A DNA stretch of 64,000 nt from Cheiracanthium punctorium (GCA_038373885.1 JAWZYV010013530.1:785097-849096), one strand, 5' to 3'. Shown: positions 35,801 to 47,921, numbered from the stretch's first letter. Notes: generated by a model from the sequence alone, not told the origin. A program made the numbers and translations.

Positions 35801-36561
35801 TTAGATCTGCAACTTGTGTGCCATGTGCCAAAATTCAGAATAAAATTGTTACTGTAGCAAATAATTGAATAAAAGGGGCAAAGGAACAAATTTTTGTGAA
35901 TCTGGTAACATAACTTCTATTAATATGCAGAAGCTGCTTCAATATAATTTTAGAGGAAGAAGCTTAACATTCTGCTTGATTGTAAAACAATTCTCAAGCC
36001 TCCCATAACTTTTCACTTAAGCTTTCGAGATATTGATCGATTCAAACCAGACTTTTGCTGTAATGTTATTTGAATTTATCAGAAATAGAAAATGAAACAT
36101 TTCTTGCTCTGCTTTTTAACTATATGAACTTTTGAAGTTATTGCTTTAGCTGCAAAAATGTGTTATATTTAGTGAGTAAGTTTAAACTTACTCATTTTAA
36201 TATTTTTAATATACTGCTGCAGTCTAGTTTTGCAAAATCTTACTGCTGATTAGACTTTCTTCATGCCAGTTGCACAAAAGCTACTCCAAATCCATTTTTT
36301 TCTCACTATAAAGGTTTGTAATGAGTTCAGTATAATAGATTAGTATTTAGAAAGTGGCTTTGATAGCAAACTCGTTTTTTAACCCTGTTTCAAACTTAAA
36401 TAAAATAAAAATTTTCTGATTGTGTACAACTTCTTTCGTTGACACTGATTTTCTTTAACTTGCAAAACTAAGCATGACATGAGTTCAGTATACTATAATT
36501 TTGCATAACATTGTGCAGGTACTTGTAAAACATTTTAGTTTTTAACAAGTATTCTTTACGA
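32886..36561 (+). other. probable long 3' UTR of 14-3-3 epsilon
   Basis: About 3.7 kb of AT-rich sequence follows the stop codon without recognisable transposon termini or coding potential, which contrasts with the dense transposons on either side. Candidate poly(A) signals are seen, for example AATAAA at about 35732 (gtaataaactaataaatg), 35840 and 36398. The true end cannot be chosen from sequence alone. It contains TA/CATA microsatellites (33740-33795) and a 23-nt poly-T (33819-33841). Long 3' UTRs are usual for 14-3-3 genes. The UTR assignment is inference. Confidence 0.45.
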
Positions 36562-36759
36562 CACATGTGGGCAACCTCTAGCCAGCTGGGCGCATGTGGC
36601 TCGCTTTTGATCTGGCCTGCGGAACATATCAAAACCCATATAAACCATACAAATCCCAGTTATATGGCCCACGACTGCGCTAACATCCTGAAATTTGGCC
36701 CTGACTTTGCCAATATCCTAATGTTTGGCCCGAAACTTTTCCGAGGTTGCCCATACCTG
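36562..36759. mobile_element. 198-bp hAT MITE with 8-bp target duplication
   Basis: The left end CACATGTGGGCAACCTCTAG and the reverse complement of the right end, CAGGTATGGGCAACCTCGGA, are inverted repeats. CTTTACGA (36554-36561) and CTTTATGA (36760-36767) are an 8-bp duplication with one change. Internal GGCCC motifs are typical of TGGGCAACC hAT MITEs. Confidence 0.85.
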
Positions 36760-37494
36760 CTTTATGAAAATCAGCTGCACTGTTAAAGTATATAGTTTGG
36801 TTATGAAATACTGTATTTTGTGTTGTCATTAGTTTTTGAGATATATAAAGATTTATTATTTCCAAAAGAGTTTAAAATGTGAATTGATTATTTAAAAAAA
36901 AAAGTTAACAGAGTATTTAAAATCATTAGATTGACAGTTAAACAAGATTTCATGCTTGAGACTTATAGTTTTGTAATAAAAATTTAATTTTTAATCATTT
37001 ATAATTTCATTTTTGTTTGCTCAGAATTGATGTTAAAAGAACAATTAACCCTTTCCGGCATAAGCACTTTTATGTTTTCCAGTTTTTGCAGATACCTAGA
37101 GTAATAGCTAAATTTCTGATATCAATTTAACAAAACATTGATAACTTTTCTATAAAATGTCTGTTATACCTAAGTAAATTATCTAAGTGACATACATATA
37201 TTTAGAAATATGTATGCCACTTTGTCTCCCATCACGATTTTGTGCAAATTTTATCTGCTAAACAGACATAGGAAAACAAACCAATTCTTCTGAATTTTGT
37301 CATATTCAGCATAAATAGGTGGCTAAAATGTCTAGACTAGGGTTGGAGGAATAGATTTAGGGAAGGGCCATTTAAATAATTGAAATATTTAGGCAGGCTA
37401 AATAAATTTATTTTTAGCACTCGGGTGCTATTTCTTTCAAGCACGGCTCGGTCACTTTCGTGTGGCAAATACTTAGAGTTTTTATAAATATATT

Positions 37495-38500
37495 TTGAGT
37501 ATAGTAAGAGAAAACGCCTGGCGAATTTAAAAATAGATTTTAGTTCCGAAGAAGTGCTTTATAGAACAAAGACAAATACGGTACACTCATAGATTGATAC
37601 TTTCCAAATGGTATTTATAAAGGTAAAGTATAGTTTGACTATGCCTGGCGAAAATTTGTAAAGTTTTGGTAGGAGATTTTAATAGATTTCTGTTCCGAAG
37701 AAGTGTTTTATGGAACAAAGAAGGAAAACACGGTACACTCATGGATTATGATGCTCATTCCAAACAGTATTTAAAATATGTCTACGCGATATAGTTGGAA
37801 TATGCCTGATGAAGATTGTAAAACAGTTTCAGTAGGCAATTCCAAAGATGTGTTTTATGGTTCACGAAAGAGTGGATTCCTGTTTTAACGCCCCTACTCT
37901 CGCCAACCTAAAAATTCCCTGCACTTTGGCGAGCTTTGCAGTCATGGGTCTCTAGGAGTTATGTATAAGTTTCAATGCTCCCAAAAAAGCTGCTAGATGA
38001 AAACTGAAGTGAACAAATTAGCAATAAATGCACCAGCTAAGGAATTTGAAGATGCTTAATTATTAAAACTACATTAATTGGCAACCCAAAATGAATAAAA
38101 ATGTAACGGTATGCTGTACTTACAGGCTGTTCCAAATCTATTTATATTCTGATTGCCACATAAATGCACAAAATCGTCATGGTTACTTCATATGTTTAAT
38201 TATCGCCATCTTGGTGAGAGTCCGGGCGGTAAAGTAGGAATCGACCCAAGAAAGACAAATGGGGCATGCTCATGGATTATGATGCACATTCGAACCAATA
38301 TTTAAAACGGTGGTGTATAGTTGTAATATACTTTGTAAAATAGTTTAAGTAGGCGATTTTAAGATAGATTTAGATTCCAAAGATGGGTTTTATGAAACAA
38401 GGAAGTAAAATGCGGCACGTTCATGAGTAATGATACTTTCCAACTTAATTTAATAAGGAAGAATAGGGACGATGCATAAATTGATACGCTTTTAAGATAT
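37495..38500. repeat. ~148-bp satellite-like repeat units
   Basis: Units share TTCCGAAGAAGTGTTTTATG, GAACAAAGAA, CGGTACACTCATGGATTATG, ATTCCAAACAGTATTTAAAA, TATGCCTGGCGAA and TTGTAAAA. Phase markers fall at 37544, 37693 and 37840 (149 and 147 bp apart). Degenerate units recur at 38240-38500, and two more at 44940-45235. The spacing is close to nucleosome size. Confidence 0.75.
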
Positions 38501-38963
38501 AGCACTATAGCGAGTTTTTTTTTTTAATCTGAAAGTATTTCAGATTTTCTTCCTTTTTCTTTTATTTATTGTTTGGACGTACTGTGTCCATGTGCAAAGT
38601 GAAATTTTGACTTCTGTAATCATCTCATTGAAATTTGACTCCAAGTTACTAGAAGTAATTCATAAAAATACTCAAGATGTTCATCAGTCACCTTATTCCT
38701 CAATTCGCTTTTGAGATTCATTGTTGAAAGCATTTGTTCACAGATGTATGAAGATCCAGATAAATATAGAGAATTTTCTGAGCGTGTTGTATCAAATGGG
38801 AAATTGAGATTTTGGTAAATTTTTCTAGAAATCAAGCTTTGAAGAATTGCTAAACAGCTGTAGTGCATCATTGCATTGTAGTTCAATTACTGTATACCTT
38901 TTACTACACACACTTAATTTTTTTTGTGTGCAGGCTATATAGTGAATGTAAAATGTATTAATA

Positions 38964-40154
38964 CAGTGAAATCCCTCTATAGTGATATTTTGGGGGGTCA
39001 AAATAATATATCGTCGTAAAGAGAATTATCGTTATAGAGAGAATCGTTATTGGAACGAAAAGATTTTTGTTCTTCATATATCCCATACCGCACGGTGTCA
39101 CCAGAAAGTGTTCTGTTTTCATTCAGCACACCCTCGCAAGTAATATATAATAAATGAAAGGAGAAAAACATGTTTATAGTTTTCAGTAATTTTCACAACA
39201 CTCGCAAATTTTAGTTAAACACCCTTGCTGCCTCGCCAGGGATTCTAGCGGCGATATAGCTTATAAATATTTATAGCATATTTGAATAACAACTATATAA
39301 TGTCTAAATAAATAATACCTGAATGCCGCAAAATCATTTTTAAAAATGCATTATGTGTTAATTGAAAATACATACCCATTAATTTATCCTTATTTATTTT
39401 GAATTCTGTGTAAAGAAATCGGAAATTGGCAACAGTCGACTGTGAAAGTCCGTATTGCCTGCAAACCTTAGCTTGCTTCATGCCTTTATCAAAATCTTTT
39501 ATGATGTTGAATTTCACTTCGATAGATATTTGTTTCCTTTTAGCCATTTGCTTCCGATTTTCGCTAAACAAACTTCAAAGTAAACAAAACTCATAAATAA
39601 TTTAAAATGTCCTCGTGTAATAATCGACCTCGATAGGATTTATCGAGGGTTAAAATTCTTACTCAAGTTCAGACAAAAGAACATATCGTTTTCTATATCA
39701 GTTCCGGTGAAAGGAATCCTTGACCATTTTTTAAAGAGGGGGGATAGGAATCAAAGATGTGTCATCCAGGAAATGCCAACTGTCCTTCCACCTTACGAGA
39801 AATGCACTTTCTCATTACCATAGTGTTACATCAGCAAAACGAAACTTAGAAGATGTTCTTTGGCAGGGGCGTGGTCCAACCACATTTTACCTCGACTTTC
39901 TTTGTGTAGCTTTCAATGTGTGTGCATGAGTTGGGCTTCTGATGCATCGTAGAAAAAAAATATATATATATATCGTAGTAGAGAGAATTATTGTGATGTA
40001 AGGGATGATTATTACCATCGTTGTAGAGAGAATTATCGTTTTAAAAGATATTGTAATACAGAGAACTGTTTTACATTAATCTAAAGGGAATTCAGCTAGG
40101 ACTATGAAAAAATATCGTAATAGAGAGAATTATCATTGTAGCGAGATTCTACTG
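38964..40154 (-). mobile_element. Tigger element, internally deleted
   Basis: The left end CAGTGAAATCCCTCTATAGT and the reverse complement of the right end, CAGTAGAATCTCGCTACAAT, are inverted repeats with TA on both sides (38962-38963, 40155-40156). Subterminal TCGTTATAGAGAGAAT motifs repeat at both ends. It splits the hAT pseudogene. Confidence 0.85.
39293..39571 (-). pseudogene. Tigger transposase N-terminus (CENP-B-type HTH)
   Basis: The likely start is MAKRKQISIEVKFNI (about 39547), followed by KDFDKGMKQAKVCRQYGLSQ and STVANF. This is the psq/CENP-B N-terminal helix-turn-helix that Tigger-class transposases use to bind their ends. After about 45 residues the similarity stops and the frame runs into noncoding DNA, so the rest of the protein has been deleted. 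Confidence 0.8.
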
Positions 40155-42540
40155 TATAAAAATTTAAATGTATTAATATAAAAATTATAAATGAGCATTA
40201 CAGATATGCATTACATTAAAAAGATAATTATTATCGTTAGATATGTATTCAATTTTCTAGTGCAAGTTATACATAGGGAAATACGGTATTTTAAGTTGGC
40301 AGTTGACAATCAACCTCACAATTTATAGCCAATGGTGATTTGTAAGTTACCATCTATCTTTTTAAAGTCTTCAAATCTCCTGTTGAACTCGTTTTCTGAG
40401 TGATTTAGATGACTAACATAATTACCTTTTTCAGTGGTAAATTCAGTAACCAGGCCTCCCAATAGGTCCTCTTTTTTTGAAATTCCTACCTTCATCAAAG
40501 TTTTATTTATATAGCCTAGTATTTTAATGGTTTGATAGACGAAACCTTAACATCTAAAAGAACATTTAACAACTGTTGAAGAAGCAGAACATTTTACTCT
40601 TATTATTTATGGAGGTAGGAATTTTAAAAAACGAGGACCAATTGAGAGGCCTGAGTAACTGACTGTAACTTGGGAAAATGAGTGAGATTTCCTTGATATT
40701 TGTGACGAAGACAGATATGGAACTCTAACTTGAATGCCTTTATTTGGGTCCATGCATAATCAAAAGTATATTTTTGCCTTGGATACTTTTATTTAATTGC
40801 TTTAAGTATCCAAGCAAGTCAGTAAAAAGTGCAAAATCCGAAATTGATTGTGGATATTAAATCATTTGGAAATCATTGTCATTCAACTTTGATTTTTGTT
40901 GCAAAAATTCTATTTTTTAATTGCCACTCTCGTTTGAAAACTTGCCCAGCACATAGCTTCCTGACCTTATTGTAGTACAGCAAGTCAGAATAATCTAATT
41001 TATTGGAGCAAGGAATTCTTGAAATTGTCTGTGTATTAGTCCGTACGCGGGCTCTAATGGTATTGATGACTTTGACAACGATATGGAGGACACGCCTTAT
41101 TTGAAGTGCAACTTTACAGAACACTTCTTTATCGTACAATGCAAGAATATTACTTTGTTGTCCAGATATTTTTCTTTGAATATACAGACAAATGCCCGAT
41201 TCGATTTGTTCTCACCATGTTTGTGGCACCATCGGCTGTAATGTTTAGCATTTTCTTAGGTGGTAGATGTAGTGAATTTAAACATTTTTACAAACTCCCA
41301 AAGATGTTCCTTCTGGTTTTAGTTCCTTCCTTAGATTTCGCGCTATCTAATTCTAGAGTAATTTTAATTGGTTGTCAACACCTCGCACAAAAATAAGCAA
41401 TTGAGCAGTATCTGATATATCTGTACTTTTGTCATTTTTACCGAAAAAGCCACAAAGCTTTCAATTTTCCCTTTGCGATGCTATGCTATTGGAAATTTTT
41501 TCAATCCTTGATGTCATGGTTCGATGCGATAGAATTGTTCATTCAAAAAGTTTCATTTTATCTGGGCACACAACATCAGCTTCAACTTTCAAACAACCCT
41601 TCATGAAATTGACGTTGCCAAATATTTTATTAGATTTTGCAATTTTCTAAGTGATCGTGTAACTTCCCTTATTCACATTTGTCGCAGTAGCATCCTGTTT
41701 CTTAGATAAATTTTGCTGACTTTGGAGCTGTTTTGACGATGACTCAATTTTGGATTGGATATCTGCTAAGAAAAGCATAAATCGAAAAACCCTGTTTAGT
41801 ATTGAAATGGTGCTGCATGTTAAACTCTTTATTAAGCTTGTGTTTCGTTGCAGATAAGACGCATGGGCTTATCTTTAAACATAATGAAAAAATATTTCGG
41901 AGTCCATTCTTCCTTAAATGACTGGCACTCAGTGTCCACTTTTCCTCTCTATTGATGTCATTCTCATTTTAAAAAACTTTATCATTTATAAACAAAACAC
42001 TCGAAGTTATGTTTTCTTTTCTTTGAGTGTTCTAGTAAAATATCGAAATTTCCACATATTTCTCGACTTATGTAAGCAGGGCAATGCTTGCCACATATAG
42101 GAAGCACTGTGTTCCAAATACTTACCGAATTTGTTTATCGAAGGCTGTATTTACGTAGATGGTTGTTACTGATCACTGGCTGGATCAAATCATGTCGCTG
42201 GGAGCCAATTAGCCATCCCTGGTCTTGACTGCCCGCGAAAGGGTTAGATCATCATCACATGTCATAGTTTATAGAAAAAATTGAACGAATATTCGTTTCA
42301 GAGATATAGAAATACATCTTTTTGCCAAGTCAGGCAAACATAGGGATATAGAAAAAAAGGAATGGAAGAAAAATTTGATTCTGTGATGTAATCATCAAAA
42401 TACTTTCTTTGAAAGAATACTTTATGATCTCAATGTACTTATATTCTAAGTAGTCGTAGAAATCATTTTATTTGAATTTTTTTCATGTAACCTTGTAAAT
42501 AATTTTAAAATGTGCCCTATATGAACATATCTTAAGTTCC

Positions 42541-43354
42541 TACTTGAAATATGGTTAATATTTAAATTATCAAATATGCTTTTTTTAGAATCCAGGTACT
42601 GTCAAATAAGATATAGTTCAAATATATTTATCGTGTGATTGCAGAAAAAAGTAAAATATGTAGTAGTAAGTTAGATAAGTAGATAGATAAAAGAGGTAAC
42701 ATTGAAGATGCAAGTATGCCAAACGAAGCCTGAGAAAAGTGAGATAGAAGTTAGGGAAACAAAAACTTTTGATATTTGTACCGAACATCTATTTAAATGT
42801 AATTTGCAGGGTGTCCACCTTAGACTTGTTACTCTTTAAAGATTAGGAGACTGGGGTGACTTTTTCTTTTTATCAAGAAACAGCATTTTTATACGATTTT
42901 TGTTTTTGGCTACTTGAAAATTAGTCTTCGGTTTTTACTTTACTTTTCAAATTCGCTATTGGTCGTTCATCAAGCATACTAGTCTATTTTTTAAAAGTAT
43001 ACTTTAAAAATAAATGTACTACATGCTCTGTTGTATAACAGATTGTCTGCAAGTTTTTAAGTTTAAATTTATCATTATTCATTCCTTCTTTAAGCTAAAT
43101 GATGTATGTTTATTTCTTAAGTACAAAATCATGAAAAAATACTGCTATTTTGGCAACTAAAATTAAGACAGTGGCTACTAAACTGGCAACTTTATGTTCG
43201 TGAGGCTATTAATGTAAATACTTGAAATATGGTTAATATTTAAATTATCAAATATGCTTTTTTTAGAATCCAGGTACTGTCAAATAAGATATAGTTCAAA
43301 TATATTTATCGTGTGATTGCAGAAAAAAGTAAAATATGTAGTAGTAAGTTAGAT
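42541..43354. repeat. 136-bp direct repeat, identical copies
   Basis: 42541-42676 and 43219-43354 appear identical base for base (TACTTGAAATATGGTTAATA ... TAGTAGTAAGTTAGAT), 678 bp apart. The second copy is inside the 42807-43395 element near its right end. The first is outside that element. Confidence 0.9.
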
Positions 43355-43395
43355 TAGTAAGTAATTTTTGCCTCTTGACATTGGTAGACACCCTG
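42807..43395. mobile_element. GGGTGTCTACC family element, copy 3
   Basis: The left end CAGGGTGTCCACCTTAGAC and right end TTGGTAGACACCCTG are inverted repeats. AATTTG (42801-42806) and AATATG (43396-43401) suggest a 6-bp duplication with one change. No coding. Confidence 0.7.
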
Positions 43396-43499
43396 AATAT
43401 GTAACCAAGGGTTCACGGTTACTCGTGTTTTACATGTAAATCAATATATTTTTAAAATGCGAGTCAAAGTTTGACTTGCAAAATTTCGGTCGATGTTGT

Positions 43500-43890
43500 T
43501 GCTAATACCCTCTGGCAACTGTGGAGCAATGCCAGATCCCCCATATAGGAAGGTGATGGGCGGAAAGGGGCGGCTTCCATTTGAATGACGCCCAGTGGGA
43601 GGAAGTCAGACTTAACTCGGGGTCTCCTAATTTTGAACCACTCCCAGAGGAGGGATCAACCCCCCTAAATTGGCACCACCAGAGGCCAGAGGTATCGTTT
43701 AACAACATGGAGGACATTGGAACCATGACAGATTTTACGTGCACCAGCTCCCATTAGCCTGCATGGTCCCACAGCAGTCGAGCCGAGACGGAGTTGACCC
43801 TCCCAAGCACTGGCCAAGCCGGATGCTGCTTCACTTGCTGTGTTCTTATGGGAACGGTGTTTAGCGACCAGACCACTGCAGAACAAATTT
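43500..43890 (-). mobile_element. SINE-like repeat, possibly 5S rRNA-derived
   Basis: A GC-richer block unlike its surroundings. On the - strand, 43850-43785 reads AAGTGAAGCAG, GGCTTGGCCAGTGCTTGGGA and GGGTCAACTCCG. These resemble the internal promoter part of 5S rRNA (AAGCTAAGCAG..., AGTACTTGGATGGG...). A 5S-headed SINE (SINE3 type) is the suggestion. Target duplication and tail were not defined. The translated open frames here are not convincing as protein. Confidence 0.4.
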
Positions 43891-44354
43891 CGGTCTATTT
43901 GTATTAATACAAAATTCATGAAAATTGACATTTCACATGGTGACGCTGAGCATTGCACATAACACGCATCATTTTACAAGATAACGTTCACTAGTTTTAC
44001 AGTGAAAGGTATGAGAATTGTGCGCTTGCAATATTTTATAGATTTTTACTTTCCAGGGTTAGCAAAACTATTCTATATGTTTGATACAAAATGACAATGC
44101 TTGCTTGAAATACCGATCTTCAGAATTCAAGTTTAAGATTTGTATGTTTCTAAACACAAGCCCATGTGAATCTCCTCTTATTAGCTTTGACCTTAAAATT
44201 TAGGAGTAAAATCATTAACTACATGCTTTATTAAAAAAAAAAATCATTTTTTAAAAATTGACTTGCATTTTTCTAAAATTGACTCGCATTTTCCTAAAAT
44301 TGACTCTTACTTTTATTGATAGTGAGTCAGCCTGACTCAGATTTTTAAGTCTAG

Positions 44355-46477
44355 CAGGGCTCACAAATAGTCTCTTTTTTCCCTAAAAGTCTCTTTTTTA
44401 GTTAGAGCTCTCTAAAAGTCCCTTTTCCATGTAAATGGTCCCTATTTCCTCTTTTTCACCGTGGATTCTAGAAATTCCAAAGTCATGTCATGGTAACTCT
44501 CGAATGATAAGCACCTGTAAGAAATCTAATTGCAAACGAACTGTGAAACCCATCCACATAAATGTCAAATATTAGATTTTTTTCTGGTCCTGCTTATTTA
44601 TAATAGAAAACAGAATCTGGATCTTCCTTTTCACCCTCACTTTTTAATGATTCAATCTGAGAAGATGGGGAAACACAAATGAAAAAATATGAGTTTCTTT
44701 TCTGTTTTTTTTTTTTTTTTTTTTAAAGCACTACAGTACTAGCAGGTTTTTTAGCATTGGCATAATTTGCCTACACAATTTCTTGTGCTGAAGCATTTTT
44801 TCCAAATGTGTTTGCCAGATTACGAGAAAGGAGGGAGGGGGAGAATAAAATGTTGAAAGTTGCACAAGATTTGCAATTTTTGATAATTGATCGCCAAATT
44901 TTGTATCTTCAAAACCGAACCAAGCTTGGCAATATCTTCAAACATGACAGTTTATAACAAAGGAAAAGTATAGTTAGAATATTCCTGGCAAAATTTGTAA
45001 AATAGTTTAGGAGGCGATTTTAATAGATTTCAATTCCGAAGTGTTTGTGGAACAAGAATGACACAGCACACTCTATGGATTATGATGCCCATTCCAAGCA
45101 GTATTTAAAATGGTGAATTTCAGTTCGAATATGCTTTGATTCCAAAGATATTTTCTATGAAACAAGGAAGAAAAATAGGGATAACGCATGAATTATGATA
45201 CACTTTTAATACAGAGCACTTTAGTACGTATTAAAATATGAAAGTGTTTAGGATTTTATTTATTTATTTAGCATCTACTTTAAGTTACTGCAGTTGTTTA
45301 CACTTGTAAACATGTTTAATTCTGTGCATTGGTGAATATCAAATACTTAATGGGATCATCCTTACAATTATATGGCAACATCAGGATGGATCCAAGTCAA
45401 GTGCACAAATAATTCCCAATTTTAGGATCACTACCGAAAAGTTAAAAATTCTAAATACTGAAAAAGAAAGAGTTACTAATTTAAAAAAAAAGAATGCATT
45501 AAACATAATTATTCTTCAGTGTTATTTTTCTTCGTTCGTACAATTGTTATCTTTATTATTCTTTTGACGCAAACTCTATTCTCTCTCTCTCTCTCCCCCC
45601 CCCCCTTTTCAAATCATACTTTTTTTAAATATCAGTATATTTTGTTCAAATTTAAGTTTGTGTGAGTAATAAACCTTTGCAGAATAGTTTAATTTTGCAC
45701 AAAAATGCAGATAGTGGTGATCCACCCTGACTTGAATTTGTTATAGCCACTTAAAATCGAGATATGCTGACTTTAAAAAAGAGAAACACCGTTTTTTATA
45801 TTTTTAGTTTTCAGACTATCATATAAGGAGTCCTAAAATTTATTACAACAACAACAAAAAAAAAAAACATGTGCAGCAGATTCAACCCCCCCCCCCCCCC
45901 CCACTCTCTACCTTTTCCTTGGATTTTCCCTGCAAATTTAATTTTATTTACATACTGAACTGTGTGGAATTTTCACATATCTGGCATTTGGTGTTTCCCC
46001 AGGCTTTTCTGTCTATATATTTCTATTCATATGAAGCATCAGATACTATGCATTGCTGATAAAGAGCAACAATTTTTAACATTAAAAAGGTGGATTTCAA
46101 TGTTCTGATTGGTCTACATTTGTTTAAAACTTATTGTTTTTTCCCCCTCTCTTTCTATCTTCCTGCTTTCACCTATTTTCGTTATTTTAGGTCCTCATGC
46201 AGAGTGGCAACAGAGCCAGCTGGAAATATGAGGGAATTTCATAAATTTGGGATTAGGGAATTATATGAATTTGTTTTATTCCTCCTTTTTTCTGATCTTT
46301 TTAGGTACAAATTAAAAATATCAGCTAAGCTGAAATCCCGTAGCATGAGTGAAAAAAAAAAAAATTGTGCAAATGTTGTGGGGTTGTGTTTTACTAAGTC
46401 TCTTTTTAGTCTCTTTTTTTTCTAGAATTTGGTCCCTTTTCCTCTAGAGATATCATTAAAAACAGTTGTGAGCACTG
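44355..46477. mobile_element. hAT-like element, GTCTAG target duplication
   Basis: The left end CAGGGCTCACAAATAGTCTC and the reverse complement of the right end, CAGTGCTCACAACTGTTTTT, are inverted repeats. GTCTAG flanks both (44349-44354 and 46478-46483). Both subtermini carry AGTCTCTTTTT and TCCCTTTTCC. The interior holds two satellite-like units (44940-45235), CT/C-rich tracts (45580, 45890) and no transposase. Confidence 0.8.
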
Positions 46478-46483
46478 GTCTAG

Positions 46484-47921
46484 TGCAAGCACTGATGAAA
46501 TCATTTGTTCAAATTATAAAAATAATCTTTTATATTCTTTAAGTGTTTTGCCCTGAAATCTCGGAACAAGTAACTCTATTAAACTTAAGTTTGTTCTGGT
46601 CAATAACTTAAAAATGCTGCTGCAAAATTACTATATTAAGATGTAACGTTAAGATGTAAATATTAAGATGTCATAATTCCTAAATTCATTAAGAGAGAGA
46701 TTATATATATATATTGCACTGAAGATATGCTTTAATTAGGTTATTTGCCCAATTTGTACAATAGTTTGCGCTTAATCAGTTGCTAAATTGAAACTAAATG
46801 ATGTAATAAATATACAAAATTGTATATAAATGAGATCTGAAAAAGCATGTGTAAATTAAATTTTGTTTAATTATAGCTTTGTAAAGATTTAAAGAAAAGA
46901 ACTTTGGAATAAAGGTGTAATAGTAACTATGTTGACAACTGTATAAAATCAAATTTGTTGAAGCATCTTGAGAGATAGCAATCTGTTTTCACCATGTTTC
47001 TTTCAAAGCAATTTTCCTGGCCAAAAAAAATTTAAATGAATTTTCTAGTTGGAAAGGATACGATGCTAGGACAAAATCAGTTTTTACATTGAATTGAAAT
47101 TTTTGTTGCAATTCATGTCAATGCTAATTATAAATTACAGGCTGGCCATAGAAAAAACTTTTTTCAGGTATATGAACCGTGAGTTAACATCCGGTTTCAA
47201 TCAAGATGAGTTTTTGGGTCTAGTTATTCAGAGCAATCTACTCGAGATTGGAGCTCTTATGGTTAAAGAAAGTTTCGAAATTTTTTAGTGACAACACCCA
47301 TCTACAAAAGTTGATCAGCACATTGAAAAGACATGAATAGTGTTGGAATAATACATGATTGTCAAAAATGAACAGTGGAAAATATTTGCAAAGAGCATTT
47401 TAAAGAACCAAAGTCAACACAGAGCAATACCTATTTTCATTAATTTACTGGAACAGACGGTAGAAATGTTAAACTAACAGCTGGGCACTAGGGAAAACTT
47501 TCCAATAGACACAATTTCCTTCTCTCTTGGACATAAGTACGGATTTTTTTTAAAGGAAAAAATGGGGTGGAACTGCTGTTCTGTTCACAAAAAGAAAATA
47601 GTTAGATATTTATTATATTGTAAGTCTTGAAGGCTTTGAATGGGATCAAGTGGAATAGGCAGTTTGAACTTCATTATCCTTCATGTATGCTGCTATGCAT
47701 TACGGTTATAAAAATCTGCTTATGAATAATTGGCAGATATAACAATTTCTTTTTTTATTTTTTAAATGATCTAATATTAAACTTTTGAAGATCTGCATTG
47801 GGCATTTTTCAAAACCACCTAAGTTACAACTTTACAGAATTTTATAAAAACTGTTCTGTGCATATTATACATTGATTTTCAAGGATTGTGTGGGTTTGTT
47901 ATGGTTATTAAACTTCAAAAG
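46484..47921. other. intergenic DNA, no gene recognised
   Basis: AT-rich sequence. An open frame at 47094-47288 has no family resemblance. Nothing else is supported. Confidence 0.45.

Larger units (their letters stand above)
38620..41970 (-). pseudogene. hAT transposase (GTF2IRD2/SCAND3-like), broken
   Basis: On the - strand from about 41965: KVDTECQSFKEEWTPKYFF and RLICNETQA (BED-like N-terminus). Then KSTDISDTAQLLIFVRGVD (about 41430) and LNITADGATNMV (about 41245, core Asp). Next LYDKEVFCKVALQIRRVLHI and IRARVRTNTQ (41139-41050), SDLLYYNKVRKL and FNRRFEDFKKIDG (about 40370). The insertion at 38964-40154 intervenes. The C-terminal dimerisation block is SSYICEQMLSTMNLKSELRN plus VTDEHLE (38760-38690). 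Several stops and frameshifts are present. The order of motifs matches the domesticated-like hAT family that includes GTF2IRD2 and SCAND3 tails. Confidence 0.8.
37049..42243. mobile_element. piggyBac-like outer element (TTAA ends)
   Basis: TTAA then CCCTTTCCGGCATAAG at the left (37045 on), and GCCCGCGAAAGGG then TTAG at the right (42244-42247), look like piggyBac-type termini with one decayed target site. Most of the interior is other repeats: ~148-bp satellite units and a hAT pseudogene. The pairing of these two ends across 5 kb is inferred. Confidence 0.4.

Noticed and set aside
43502..43958. Two overlapping open frames on the - strand
   Set aside because: They lie in a GC-rich SINE-like repeat and show no conserved protein motif.
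47094..47288. 64-codon open frame on the + strand
   Set aside because: No recognisable domain, flanked by stops. No splice evidence.
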